Source: Ryuthela nishihirai (taxonomy: Eukaryota; Arthropoda; Arachnida; Araneae; Heptathelidae). Taken from it: a stretch of 64,000 bases of DNA. The notes beneath the pieces were generated by a model that was not told the origin of the DNA, made no database searches, and saw nothing but the letters and a program-made list of their open reading frames with translations. The stretch is taken from the NCBI GenBank assembly GCA_038380435.1, contig JAWZYU010000056.1:1550001-1614000 (forward strand), written 5' to 3'. Position numbers and translations under genes: made by a program. Position 1 is the stretch's first letter; each line of letters begins with the position of its first letter. Shown here one piece after another: positions 23,109 through 34,643 of the stretch.

Positions 23109-23474
23109 GTAGCGTGCCAGGCTCGTAATCTGTAGTTCCCAGATTCGAGTCCCAACTGGGTCAGTGTTGAGATTTATCTCCGCAAAACTCCCCCCCCCCC
23201 TGCCCACGGTCAGTAGGGGACACCGATGGGCTTGGAAAGGCCGCCATCCGTTGGATGGGACGTTAAGCCGTTGCCCCATGTGCGGGAGAGCCATACCCTG
23301 TGCACGTTAAAGAACACGCTGGATGGCCTTGACGGGAGGCTACCATCTGTCTCCCAACAGCTGTTCCAGTGGGTCCCCTCCCCCAACCTTCTCTGACCCT
23401 TCGGGGTCCATGTGACCTGGCCATTTAGCCCATGGTGTGCAAAAAAGTGCCGCTCAGAGGTAAAACAACCCAAC
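23109..23474 (+). mobile_element. SINE-A copy, 5' truncated
   Basis: Starts at gtagcgtgccaggc and is flanked by the 13-bp duplication ccatatctgataa (23096-23108 and 23475-23487). Confidence 0.93.
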
Positions 23475-23669
23475 CCATATCTGATAAAATGTAAACTTGT
23501 TCTCAATTTGATGGAATCACATGAATTTTTTTAATGTAATATATATTGTAAATTTATCAAATGAATTACAATTTATTGTCGTAAAAATAACAATAATCTT
23601 GTGGGACATTATCTTTTGGATTTATATTTTTATAATGGGTATTAATTGCAATATTGTATATTTTAGTGG

Positions 23670-24335
23670 TGTGATGCCCCATCGTTCACTTTTGCTTTAC
23701 CTTAACCAGTTTTTGTTTAATTTACGTTATATTTATCATTTTGGGGATTTTTTATTTCCTTTTCGGCATCACAGCACTCGTTTTCAAGTTTCAGGAGTTG
23801 CGTACGCGCAACTCCGAACTCCCGACCGTAACCGTTAAAGCGCGTGCCAAGGACACGCCCCCTCTTGCGTCATAGCTTGCGTCCGTCATTGTATGCAAAT
23901 GTCTTTCCTGGCATGCGCCGGCCCAATTGTCAAAACCGTGCCCTACGAGGCACTTGTGGGATTTAGCACTTGAGAGTTGTAGAGAGAGCAGAGAGATGTA
24001 GTAAGGTGCGTAGCACCGTGCGAGTAGCACAGATTTTAGTTTCTTCATTGATGTCTTGGTGAGTTACTTATTTTTGGAAATAAATCTATTTTGTTATGTT
24101 ACAAACTTTTGAGTCTGTAGTTTTTATCTTGAGCAACGCTGATTTAGAATCTTTTTTGCATTAACTTTTATTTGTTAAGATACATTTTGACTCTCACTTA
24201 TGAACGCTCACTGGCACTGGAACCCTAAATCAACTTCTTCTACATTTTTGGCAATTTGTTAATGATTGCCTGGCGCCCGTTAAAGCTATCCGGAGCAATA
24301 AACTTTAATTATTTTACATTGTTTGGAGCGTTACA
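23670..24335 (+). repeat. 5' LTR
   Basis: TGTGATGCC...GCGTTACA, 666 bp. An AATAAA hexamer near 24081 is a plausible polyadenylation signal. Confidence 0.95.
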
Positions 24336-24352
24336 GAGTCAGATAAAAGAAG

Positions 24353-24370
24353 TGGCGCCTGAACAGGGAC
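24353..24370 (+). promoter_or_regulatory. Primer-binding site, tRNA-Lys type
   Basis: tggcgcctgaacagggac, 17 bases after the LTR. It matches the 3' end of tRNA-Lys (the class whose PBS is TGGCGCCCGAACAGGGAC) with one mismatch. Confidence 0.85.
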
Positions 24371-24738
24371 TCGCCAGTATTTAAAGATAGTAATTTTTTT
24401 GAGCTCAATAGTGGTATATATTAGTTGTAGATTTAACGGCAGCTTAAGCCGAGAATTTTTGTTGAGCAAGTAGCTTAACGTTTGTGTATATTATTCAAAG
24501 GTACTGAAGTTTCAGCTTTGATATTGCTGAATATTTAAGATTGTTGTATGTAATGATTAGAAGTGTCCGGACACACAAGTACGTAGGACGATAAGAAATT
24601 TTTTTTACAAGCAAATTTATATTATTGTAAAGCTTAGTTATAGCTTTATTATTGTTGTATAGCAGTACCTTTGAGCGCTGCTCAAGATAAAACGTTTTCA
24701 AAATTTCCAAAATTCCAAATTTCAGCAGACCGCTAAAC

Positions 24739-25854
24739 ATGTCTGCTAATAGTATGGCCGATTCCGCCATAATGACTCCCGACATAGAAAGAGTAAAGGG
24801 TAGATTGAAAGATGTAATGATGGAAGCAGAAGTGCTAATGAATCTGCTTGATGATAATCGGGAGAAAAGGGGAACGACAACAACCCCTAAATTTGCTGAC
24901 AATGCTACGTCAGTTCACCAACAAAGAAACTTTGAACGTAAGGTTCCATTTTCTGTTCCGCCAGAAGCAAGCGATAGAACAGAGTATTTTCAACCGCCAC
25001 AACGACAATTTGCCAACCCATCCATTAACTATAGTCCTTATGTTAATTGGCCTTTACCTGAGATAAGGTTCGACGGTTCGAAACGTCCGTCATCGTGGAC
25101 ATTTGTCAAGTCCATGGAGGAGCACTTCCGTTTACATGAAGTGCCAAGCAACAAAAAAGTTGTTTTAGCAGTATCTTGCCTAATTGGATGTGCTAAGCAA
25201 TGGTGGAATAACATAGGATGTCGTCATGGCATAGAACTTTGGGAAGAATTTAAAAATGAAATCATGGACATATATCCGGCTTATAATGATTTTACAGAAC
25301 TAGCTACAGAGTTGTTTTCACGAAGACAAAGGGAAAGAGATGACATAGAAAAATTCATATGGGGTACAGTAGAATTATACCAGCTGTACGATGCTGATGC
25401 CGCTGAAATTGATATTGTAAATTGCATATTGTCTCAATTACTGTTGCCCATCCGAGAATACCTAGAAGTACGAAACATAAATTCCGTGTCCAATTTAGTC
25501 AAATTGGCTCGGCAATACACTGCAAGAAGAGAATCTGCAGCAAATACACATAACCAACAATGGATGCCATTCCCGCCAAAGCAGCGATATCAGGTTGAGT
25601 CGCGTAGAATGACTCCCGCACGACCGCAATTTACACGGTCCCGACAATTTGCGCCGAACGCGCCTAGAACTATAGAATATGAACGAAGTAGAGACTTTTT
25701 GCCACGTCAAGCTTCAAACCATAACACTAGACCTAAAACTTTGGTTAAACAACCTCCATCTTTCACTTGTAACTTTTGTGGCCGACTGGGACATACTGAA
25801 AATTTTTGCTACCGAAGGAATGAAAATTCGGGAAACTTTCATCGGGATCTTTGA
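24739..25854 (+). CDS. gag: Gypsy Gag polyprotein
   Basis: Intact 371-residue frame starting MSANSMADSA; the ATG follows the roughly 370-base leader after the PBS. The middle part (about 95-245: WPLPEIRFDGSKRPSSWTFV onward, with CAKQWW) resembles the retrotransposon capsid fold. A basic Arg/Gln/Pro-rich region follows, then one CCHC zinc knuckle (CNFCGRLGHTENFC, C-x2-C-x4-H-x4-C, residues about 347-360) for RNA binding. It packages element RNA in cytoplasmic particles. It ends at TGA 25852-25854, overlapping pol. No frame damage seen. Confidence 0.93.
   Translation: MSANSMADSAIMTPDIERVKGRLKDVMMEAEVLMNLLDDNREKRGTTTTPKFADNATSVHQQRNFERKVPFSVPPEASDRTEYFQPPQRQFANPSINYSPYVNWPLPEIRFDGSKRPSSWTFVKSMEEHFRLHEVPSNKKVVLAVSCLIGCAKQWWNNIGCRHGIELWEEFKNEIMDIYPAYNDFTELATELFSRRQRERDDIEKFIWGTVELYQLYDADAAEIDIVNCILSQLLLPIREYLEVRNINSVSNLVKLARQYTARRESAANTHNQQWMPFPPKQRYQVESRRMTPARPQFTRSRQFAPNAPRTIEYERSRDFLPRQASNHNTRPKTLVKQPPSFTCNFCGRLGHTENFCYRRNENSGNFHRDL
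25830..25836 (+). promoter_or_regulatory. -1 ribosomal frameshift slippery heptamer
   Basis: GGGAAAC read in the gag frame as xxG GGA AAC, a canonical X-XXY-YYZ site, 15 bases before the gag stop. Slipping back one base enters the pol frame exactly, which is open from here on. Confidence 0.8.
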
Positions 25855-28800
25855 AGCGAGAGGCCAAGGTTCCTCAACAAAAGCCCTCTCATGAGTTAAG
25901 TCTTGCTACTGTGGGTATACATAATGTCTTACATTTACCTTTTGTGAAGCTTTATCACGATAAGACAGAATTCATAGCTCGCATTGATACAGGAGCTGAT
26001 CTTACATGTCTACATAAGAAAGTATGGGATAAAATTCAGAAAAATTGTAAACTGAATTTGCAGCCGTGGTCCGGTGGACCTTTGAACTTAGCTTGTGCTT
26101 CCAAGCAGTGTTTTCCGCAAGGAACTGTCGAGTTACCTATCACTTTAAATAATGTGGAGATAAGACTTGAATTTTTAGTAATAAGTGAATTATTATACGA
26201 CTCTTTAATAGGAATAGATGCGATACGGAAACACTTGATTGAATTTGATTTTGCCAACAATACTATTTCATTAAAAGCAACAATGAAAGAAAAACTCGAT
26301 ATCGATCAGATAAAATTAGACATTAGAAAACATGCTGACAACGCTCACTTGGGAAATAGCGAGAGAGTTAAGTTAGAAACTCTGCTCAATGCTAATTACG
26401 AACTTTTTAACAACAAGCCCGGTAGATGTCAGATTTTAGAACATCATATCGACACCGGCAATAATAGACCTGTTTACAGCAAACCATATAATTATCCTCC
26501 CAGTAAAGAAGAGATAATTTCAACACAAATTAAAGAAATGTTAGAGGATGGGATAATAGAGCCAAGTTTTAGCCCTTGGGCTTCACCGGTCGTGCTCGTT
26601 AAAAAGAAAACTGGTGATTTGAGATTTTGCGTAGACTATCGAAAATTAAATGCTGTTACAGTCCCCGACAGATATCCACTACCTATTATTCAGAATCTAC
26701 TAACACAACTGGCTGGCAAGAAATTTATTAGTACACTAGATTTGTCTTCAGGATATTGGCAGGTGTCCGTATATCCACCAGATCGACCCAAAACAGCATT
26801 CCTCACAAAAGATGGATTATTCCAATTTCGTTGCTTACCGTTTGGCTTATCAGGAGCACCCGCCATGTTTCAACGTCTTATGTCCGTAGTTCTGGGTGAC
26901 CTAAAAGGAAAAATTTGTGAAGTATACTTAGACGACATAGTCATTTTTTCTACTGATTTTTCAGAGCATCTACGTGATTTGAATTTGGTATTTGCAAGGT
27001 TAAGAGAAGCCGGACTCACCATAAAGTTGTCCAAATGCACCTTTCTCCGAGAGGACGTTCAATACCTCGGTTTTACTGTGAATAAGGATGGAGTAAGAAC
27101 ATTACCTAATAAGGTCAAAGCCATAGAACGATTTCCCACACCGCGCAATTCGAAACAACTTAGTAGATTTTTAGGAATGTGTGGATGGTACCGACAATTT
27201 GTACCGAATTTTGCTAATTTGGCCGAACCTTTGTGTGAATTACGTCGAAAGCGAAAGCGGTTTCACTGGACACCTGTTTGCGATACAGCATTTCAGACAT
27301 TAAAGGATGCATTGTGTCATGCTCCCGTGTTGGCCTTGCCACAGTTAGGCAAACCTTTTTTCATCTACACTGATGCTTCCGATGTCGGTCTCGGCGCCGT
27401 GCTGAGCCAAGTACAGAATGACAATTGTGAACACGTCATCATGTATGCCAGTCGCAGTTTGAGTCATACTGAAAGAAACTATACAGTGACTGAAAAAGAA
27501 TGTCTAAGTGTAATATGGGCTCTAGAAAAATTTAAAGTACAATTAGACACATCCGACATAACTATTTTTACTGACCATGCTGCTTTACAATGGTTACAGA
27601 CATCTACCAATCTAACAGGTCGTCTAATGCGCTGGGCATTACGCCTACAAGAATTTAATTTCAAGGTCGAGCATCGAAAGGGAAGTGCACATCAGCTACC
27701 AGATGCATTATCCCGTGCTCCCGTGTGGCCGGCAGAAGTTACGCCAGAGCTCGAAGATAAGCCTTTTGCTCCCTCACTCGCCACAATAGTTCCCATCGAA
27801 TACAAGGAACATTTAATCACTGAACAACAAAGCGATTTAGAATATGGAAACGTGTATCATTATTTGAAAACTGATGAATTACCTCTAGATCCTAGTATAG
27901 CTTCAAGTATTGTTGGAAGAGCCAGACATTTCAGATTAATTAACAATATTTTGTACTACTGCAGACGACCGAGTCAAACAGGCAGTTATCGCCCATTTAT
28001 TCCCAAGAATTTAAGAGAGTACGTACTCCGAGAATTACATGATGTACCTTCAGCTGGACATTTAGGTACACGGAAAACCTATCAGAAAGTGGCCAAAAGA
28101 TCATATTGGCCAGCTTTGAAAAAGGACGTAAAAACCTATGTAGAAACATGCCTAATTTGTCAAACCACAAAATTCGATCAAAACCGTCCTTGTGGTCTTA
28201 TGAAAAGCACGATCTCCAACGAACCCATGGAATTAGTTGGCATGGATTTAATGGGCCCATATCCACAAACACAAGCGGGATCCCAATATATTCTGGTCTT
28301 GGTAGATTATTTTTCGAAATGGGTCGAAATATTTCCTGTTAGAAATGCAACAGCAACAATCGTAGCAAAGAAATTTGTAAATGAATTTATATGCAGATAC
28401 GGGGTACCCAAGAGTATAGTTTCGGACAATGGGCCCCAATTCATTTCCAATGTGCTTGCTGAAGTATGTGAAACATTCCAAATAAAACATATATATACAA
28501 CTCCATATCATCCACAATCAAATTTGACAGAAAGAATTAATCGAAATATTGGCAGAATGATAGCTGCTTACGTCGAAAATAGACATAGTACATGGGATAA
28601 ATATTTGCAACAGTTTTCCTTTGCTTTACGCACTTCATTACATGAAACCACCAAATTCACGCCTTCACGGATATTTCTTGGAAGAGAACTAACATTACCT
28701 TGGGACAGACTCATTGGCCAACCCGCATCTCCACAATCCATTGAGTTTAGAACGGAACAGCATATTCGAGCCATTTCAAGGGCACAAGATAATTCCCTAC

Positions 28801-29246
28801 GAGCACAACAAAAGCAACGAGAGGATTATAATAAAAGACGACGACATATGGAATTTAAAGTAGGTGATAAGGTCTTGATTAAAACACACCATAAGAGTGA
28901 TAAAGAAAGAGGATTTATAAAGAAATTTGCACCATTATATGCTGGACCATATGTTATAAGGAAGAAACTTTCTCCACTTCTGTACGAATTGGCCAATATG
29001 ACCACTAATGCCTCAGTAGGGTACTTTAATGTTGTGAATATAAAAAAATACAAAACTTCTATAGAATTTTTTAGATCAGAAGCAGATGCTCCACAACCAA
29101 CCCAGGAGAATGATGGCTCTGATGATGATATTGAACCTTTACCACCCAGAAGAGAAAAACACAGATTAGATTATCACCTACTGCACACAACAGGACAAAG
29201 ACTGACAAAGCCAGATTCAGCTGTTCCATCAACGTCAAGAGCGTAA
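25836..29246 (+). CDS. pol: Gypsy Pol polyprotein (PR-RT-RH-IN)
   Basis: Open frame of about 1131 residues in the -1 frame relative to gag, with no good ATG of its own, so probably made as Gag-Pol by frameshifting (slippage site at 25830). Domains in order: aspartic protease (IDTGADL, about residue 45); reverse transcriptase (LSSGYWQVSV and catalytic EVYLDDIVIF near residue 358); RNase H (YTDASDVGLGAVLSQ, TEKECLSVIWAL, TDHAALQWL); integrase with a His2Cys2 zinc site (HDVPSAGHLG to CLICQ), D-D-E residues (GMDLMGPY, VSDNGPQF, SNLTERIN), and a C-terminal GPY/F-type module (FAPLYAGPYVI). No chromodomain and no envelope frame follow. All catalytic motifs look intact. Counted from the first possible start codon at 25851. 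Confidence 0.95.
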   Translation, partial: LSSGSLKREAKVPQQKPSHELSLATVGIHNVLHLPFVKLYHDKTEFIARIDTGADLTCLHKKVWDKIQKNCKLNLQPWSGGPLNLACASKQCFPQGTVELPITLNNVEIRLEFLVISELLYDSLIGIDAIRKHLIEFDFANNTISLKATMKEKLDIDQIKLDIRKHADNAHLGNSERVKLETLLNANYELFNNKPGRCQILEHHIDTGNNRPVYSKPYNYPPSKEEIISTQIKEMLEDGIIEPSFSPWASPVVLVKKKTGDLRFCVDYRKLNAVTVPDRYPLPIIQNLLTQLAGKKFISTLDLSSGYWQVSVYPPDRPKTAFLTKDGLFQFRCLPFGLSGAPAMFQRLMSVVLGDLKGKICEVYLDDIVIFSTDFSEHLRDLNLVFARLREAGLTIKLSKCTFLREDVQYLGFTVNKDGVRTLPNKVKAIERFPTPRNSKQLSRFLGMCGWYRQFVPNFANLAEPLCELRRKRKRFHWTPVCDTAFQTLKDALCHAPVLALPQLGKPFFIYTDASDVGLGAVLSQVQNDNCEHVIMYASRSLSHTERNYTVTEKECLSVIWALEKFKVQLDTSDITIFTDHAALQWLQTSTNLTGRLMRWALRLQEFNFKVEHRKGSAHQLPDALSRAPVWPAEVTPELEDKPFAPSLATIVPIEYKEHLITEQQSDLEYGNVYHYLKTDELPLDPSIASSIVGRARHFRLINNILYYCRRPSQTGSYRPFIPKNLREYVLRELHDVPSAGHLGTRKTYQKVAKRSYWPALKKDVKTYVETCLICQTTKFDQNRPCGLMKSTISNEPMELVGMDLMGPYPQTQAGSQYILVLVDYFSKWVEIFPVRNATATIVAKKFVNEFICRYGVPKSIVSDNGPQFISNVLAEVCETFQIKHIYTTPYHPQSNLTERINRNIGRMIAAYVENRHSTWDKYLQQFSFALRTSLHETTKFTPSRIFLGRELTLPWDRLIGQPASPQSIEFRTEQHIRAISRAQDNSLRAQQKQREDYNKRRRHMEFKVGDKVLIKTHHKSDKERGFIKKFAPLYAGPYVIRKKLSPLLYELANMTTNASVGYFNVVNIKKYKTSIEFFRSEADAPQPTQENDGSDDDIEPLPPRREKHRLDYHLLHTTGQRLTKPDSAVPSTSRA

Positions 29247-30935
29247 CGAAAAGCCGACGAAACGACCAGAGCCTGCAGAGCGACAACCGGCAGCGACAGA
29301 CGACCAGACGCAGCGACATCGGAGCAGAGCAGCGACAGTACGGAGAGGATCTAGCGACGATGAGACTCTGACGAGAGCTCTCAGAACGACTACTTTAAGC
29401 GAGATCTTCAGTAACAACTGTACGGTGAAGCCACCACGTATCGACGAACGGAAGGATGTTATCGAACGAGATGTTATCGCCAACGAGATCCAAAATTTAA
29501 GTATATTTTTCTTTCACTTGGCACTTGATTGAGTTATAAAATGGTTTTTTTTCCGAAATAGATGAAGACGAAGAAGAAGCCTTATTGTGAATTATATAGT
29601 TAGCGATGTTTAATTTCTTGTTGAAACTTTAGAGTTCGATATTTATTTTTGAAAAGTGAAATTTTTGTAGTTCGAGTTTATACTCTGTGAATTGAATTTT
29701 TTTTGCATTCTTGTTCATCGAGGTTCTAGTTATTGTATTTACGTGAGTTAAAATGTATTTTTGTAGATTTTTTTCAGCTGACTGATAGCTGAAAATTTTG
29801 TAAGTCGATATTGGAAAGTTTAGAAATTGTAAAATGTTTCTGGATATGAATGAGAAGAGTGAAAGAGAATTAGTGATTTAAGAATTTGTATTGTAAAATA
29901 ACGTGCATTCCAAAGTGAATTTATGTAAAAAAGGAGATTCATGTAAAAGTTATTGGATGAAATGTGATCATCGTATATTATAAATTATTTACACTCTTTT
30001 TTCTTTATTCTTAGATACGATTTATGTATATGTGTTTAAATCTGTTCAGTGTCATCAGTGATATTTATGTGTCAATGATACGTAATTTTTGTGGATGACA
30101 TTGACAGTATTTATTGGTATATATAGATGATGACCATGATGATGACTGCAGAATTTTGTTTTTTTTTGTGTGTACCTTTTTGGAGCTGTCCCCAAATGGC
30201 ATAGTCTGATAACAGAGTTGTTATCAGCATAACTCCTTTGGGAGGGGGACGTTAGCTCTGAAGGGGGAGGTAATTAATGATTTTTTTATTTCAGCTAGAT
30301 CGCGATTTCTGTGAATAGGAGAAGAATTAGCGGATGATTACAATCCCGCTTGTTTGTAAATTTTGAATTTTCTTAGCTTTGCGTATTTGAATGTAATTAG
30401 GAGGAGATAACGGTGTTCGAATACCCGTTTTTTTATGTGATTTAGGAGAAGAATTAGCTTTCACGAATTTTTATTGTGGTTAGGGGAAAAGCGGAAGTTA
30501 TTACCCCGCTAACAACAAATGTAATGAATCACTTTTTCTTTTCATCTTTTTAACATTTATTAGACTAGGAGTTCATTAACCTTATTTTCTGTACAGTTCA
30601 AGATATGCCAATTTCGAGTTTGTATCAGAATGTGATACTAGTTAGACCGATGATGCTAGTATACAGTTAACTGTCACAACCACTGGTACGTAAGTACACT
30701 AGGGTAGCTGTTAAACACACATTTTTGTTAGGAGGAAAAGGGAGGAGGTACCTTTGGTTGTGCTGGAAAATTGTGTCAAAGTAAGAGTAGTTCATCGTAT
30801 CCAAATTTGCGTTAGCATACTTCTACTTATTTATGTTTAGCCATGTGTAAATGACGTAAGATGTGTCCTTTATTCAAAATTTGCTCGTCAAAATTTGTTA
30901 GGTCAATCATTTTGACTCCCTTTGGAAGGGGGAGT
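29247..30935 (+). other. Gypsy 3' untranslated region
   Basis: About 1.7 kb between pol and the 3' LTR with no env or other long frame. Several G-rich purine runs occur (30238-30249, 30258-30270). Confidence 0.8.
30924..30935 (+). promoter_or_regulatory. Polypurine tract
   Basis: ggaagggggag directly before the 3' LTR, the plus-strand primer of LTR elements. The same tract (reversed) borders the LTR at 63473. Confidence 0.85.
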
Positions 30936-31602
30936 TGTGATGCCCCATCGTTCACTTTTGCTTTACCTTAACCAGTTTTTGTTTAATTTACGTTATATTT
31001 ATCATTTTGGGGATTTTTTATTTCCTTTTCGGCATCACAGCACTCGTTTTCAAGTTTCTAGGAGTTGCGTACGCGCAACTCCGAACTCCCGACCGTAACC
31101 GTTAAAGCGCGTGCCAAGGACACGCCCCCTCTTGCGTCATAGCTTGCGTCCGTCATTGTATGCAAATGTCTTTCCCGGCATGCGCCGGCCCAATTGTCAA
31201 AACCGTGCCCTGCGAGGCACTTGTGGGATTTAGCACTTGAGAGTTGTAGAGAGAGCAGAGAGATGTAGTAAGGTGCGTAGCACCGTGCGAGTAGCACAGA
31301 TTTTAGTTTCCTCATTGATGTCTTGGTGAGTTACTTATTTTTGGAAATAAATCTATTTTGTTATGTTACAAACTTTTGAGTCTGTAGTTTTTATCTTGAG
31401 CAACGCTGATTTAGAATCTTTTTTGCATTAACTTTTATTTGTTAAGATACATTTTGACTCTCACTTATGAACGCTCACTGGCACTGGAACCCTAAATCAA
31501 CTTCTTCTACATTTTTGGCAATTTGTTAATGATTGCCTGGCGCCCGTTAAAGCTATCCGGAGCAATAAACTTTAATTATTTTACATTGTTTGGAGCGTTA
31601 CA
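30936..31602 (+). repeat. 3' LTR
   Basis: 667 bp, almost identical to the 5' LTR. Differences seen are a 1-base indel (tttctagg versus tttcagg) and three substitutions. Confidence 0.95.
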
Positions 31603-32249
31603 GTGGCTGATGTGTTGGACACATTCAGCTCTTTGGATTCTGTTTAGGACACAATGATTAGGTGCAATGTATTAATCTTCAATGTGCTGAGTTTCTAACA
31701 TTGAACACTACCTGGGGATCAGGTATTTTTGAACTGTTTTCAGCTGAAATGAATCCTCTTCTGAATTAGCCTTAACTGGAATAGTAGTTAGGAAGTTGTT
31801 GGATACTGTTTTAAGTTTTCCTGCTGTTTCAGCAGGCAAACTTTGCATGTTGCGTTAGTAGTGTTCTAAACGAGGCAGTGATCAGTAGTGACTTTAACCA
31901 TAGTAAGGCATGTCCTTGTATGAGAAGGCCTATACAACTAAGAGTAGTTTCTAGTACCTTTGTCCTCTACATTGCAAAAAAAAAAATGAACAGAAATAAG
32001 TAAGCCTCAATATAAGTTATAATAAGAAATAAGCAGAAAAAGTCTTCATCTGAAGGGAGGAGCATTTGAATAGTTAGCTGAATATACATAATATCATGTA
32101 CAAAAATGCCACCAAATGTAAACACCATGGAAAAAAATGACCCTACACAAAACACTGAATGAAAGAACTACATGTGCAGAACTGTCAATAAAAATGCTGT
32201 CTACAAAATTGCCACCTGTCCAAAATATAGCCAATAGTGTTTTCCCATG
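31603..32249. other. Intron, nothing recognised
   Basis: No exon or known repeat seen. Confidence 0.4.
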
Positions 32250-33364
32250 TACACTGCACGACAATGAAATTACCTCACCCAAAAGGAGTGAGGGGATAGG
32301 GGTGAAATGTAGCACACACATAGCAATACATATTGGCATACCATGATTAATTTGCAGCCATTTACAGCGATTAGATGATGAGATAATGCAGCACAATGTG
32401 ACTGCATCAGTAGGTGGTTGCACTGCTGTGAACAGCAATACAGGCAGCAATATGGCATGGAGTCATACAGTCGATAGATATGGTCCTGAGAAATTTCACA
32501 CTAAGTAGCGTTGACTTGCTCCCATAATTCATCGAGATTCTGTTCCGGCCAGTGAGAGGATGGCACACGTCATCCAATGTGGTCCCACAGATTTTCCATT
32601 GGGGATAAATCTGGAGATCATGCTGGCCATGGCAATGCTTCAACATGTTGCAAACATTGTCTGGAGACCCTAGCAGTGAGTACACGGGCATTATCATGCT
32701 GGAAAATTGGCTGCTGCATGCCTCCCAGGAACGGTAACAAAATGGGCTACAGAACTGTGTTAATGTATCATGCAGCTGTCAAGTGTTCCCATGATGCGGA
32801 CAAGAGGTGACCTGCTATGATGTCCAATAGCACCCCATACCATTATGCCTGGCTGACAGTCAGTGTACCAGTCGTGAACAAAAGGTGGATTCGTCCTCTC
32901 ACCAGGTTGTCTCCATACACTGGCCCGTCGATCATCAGCACCCAGACAGAATCTATTAATTAATGTTTGATGTCTATCTTAACAGGGAATACTGTGCATT
33001 CACTTTGGATTGATTTTTAATTAGACATGAGGTATAGTCTATCCAGCATCACCTAGGCATATAATTCTTCCTCTCTCAAAAGCATCCAAATGGCAATAAA
33101 CCTGCGAACAGTGTGTACCAGGCATTTTCGGCCTTCGCTGAACAATTTCCAAGTGGAGCCACCTAATCTCAACTGCTTGCATGACTTCCACCTGCATAAA
33201 CACAATACCATCCCTGTTCCTTGCATCTTTTATCTCTTGAGCCACATGTCATTGGCTCTAGATTATCATCATTTGAATATCTCAACTGTGCACACCCACC
33301 CTTCTATTTGCATGTTTGCATGACATGCCCTTCTGGGTGGGCACTTTCAGTGTCGAGCAGTGTA
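32250..33364 (-). mobile_element. Tc1-like transposon with both ends
   Basis: 1115 bp between inverted ends tacactgcacgacaatgaaa (left) and, on the other strand, tacactgctcgacactgaaa (right), with TA at each edge. The minus strand encodes a broken transposase: N-terminal HLDAFERGRIICLGDAG and central/C-terminal pieces at 32407-32697 (the region of the last catalytic motif). Frames are decayed. Confidence 0.85.
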
Positions 33365-34393
33365 TTTCAAGTAGAGATTTCATTTTTTTTTTCTATTTGC
33401 AATTTAATAGATATAAATGAATTTATATGTATTTTCATATGGTAGTTTTATTTACTAAATTTGAAATTGGAAAATTATACCAATGCAAAAATATAAGGTA
33501 CAACACCATATTATTGCCAGTGAAAAATTAATTCAAAGGTTAAAAATAAGAAAGTCAGGCAGTTTTTTTGTCATGTAGGTTTGCCAATATAATACATCAA
33601 AGAGAAGGTCTTTGAGGAAGGCAAGAGAGAGCAGCAAAAAAATTCCAAAAAAAATCCTTTACTTATCCATGGTAACCCAAGTTCCTTTGATCTGCAACCA
33701 AGTTTGCTAACCATTTGGCCACTGAGATGGCAAAATTTGAGGTTTACAGTTCCCAAAATAAGTTTTTGTGGAAAAATCCGGTTGAAATAAGTTAAAGATA
33801 TGAATGAATTGTATTAATATCTTTATTTTCAGTTTGTTCAATATTTAAAGGTGGGATAAATTGAATATTTCATTGCGTGTGTGGCTGTAACTCTTATTTT
33901 AAATGATTTTCTCTGAATTTAATATATCGGTTATGTTTTGATTAAACTCTGGAAAAAAATCATGATAGAAAATAGTATGAAACATTTCATCTATCAGACT
34001 CTTAAAATACTGAATGAATATTAGAAATAAAGTTTTTATACATTTCATTGAAATATTTAATGCAGGATTAGATATGGAAGAAACTTAATTGAATTATAAG
34101 ATACCAAACCACTATTATTATATCTTTATAGTTTCAGTGATTTTTCTCTTGAAATAGGGCAGCATTTTCCCCCTTGGTTATATTATTTACATAAGAAAAT
34201 TGTAAAATGTATGTTATTAATGCAAGATATAATGCTTGCATTAGATAACAATGACATAAATCACTCTTTAGTGTGAGTGATTTCTTATTTAACAGCTTTA
34301 TATTGAGCAATATTGGATAAGTTGCTTTTCCCTACCATAGATGGTGCCATGAGTGACAAGGTCAGGAAGATTTAAAAGTTGCAATTAGTGGAT
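33365..34393. other. AT-rich intron with a SINE-B head relic
   Basis: 33655-33735 resembles an old minus-strand SINE-B head (taacccaagttcctttgatc, gctaaccatttggccac). Nothing else recognised. Confidence 0.4.
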
Positions 34394-34470
34394 AAAGTGG
34401 TGCTAATGGCTAGAGCACCTGACATGTAACTGGGAGATGTAGGTTTGAAACCCACTCATTGATGAAACTA
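34394..34470 (+). mobile_element. SINE-C head relic
   Basis: tRNA-like remnant (ggctagagcacctgacatg, aggtttgaaaccc), similar to the SINE-C head at 43800. Confidence 0.5.
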
Positions 34471-34643
34471 ATTTTTTTCCACTAAAGTATTTCGTGAGCA
34501 GTACATGTTTGACATTTTTTCGCCTTCATTCCTTTACAGTTCGCCAAAGTGGTGGAATGCCACTTTACTTATATACAGCCATGCTTATATAAGTTTTCTC
34601 TGTTGTTTCAAAAGTTTTTCTCTATTCGAAAAAAATTTTTTTA

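Larger units (their letters stand above)
23670..31602 (+). mobile_element. Full-length Ty3/Gypsy LTR retrotransposon
   Basis: Complete 7.9-kb element: LTR, primer-binding site, gag, -1 frameshift site, pol (protease, RT, RNase H, integrase), long 3' untranslated stretch, polypurine tract, LTR. Flanked by GTGG (23666-23669, 31603-31606), the 4-bp duplication also seen at the solo LTR. The LTRs differ at about four positions by eye, so the insertion is recent. It lies in the intron between exons B and C in the same orientation as the gene. No env frame. Confidence 0.96.

Noticed and set aside
29247..30935. Envelope gene after Gypsy pol
   Set aside because: No long frame, signal peptide or membrane segment is seen; short frames look random.
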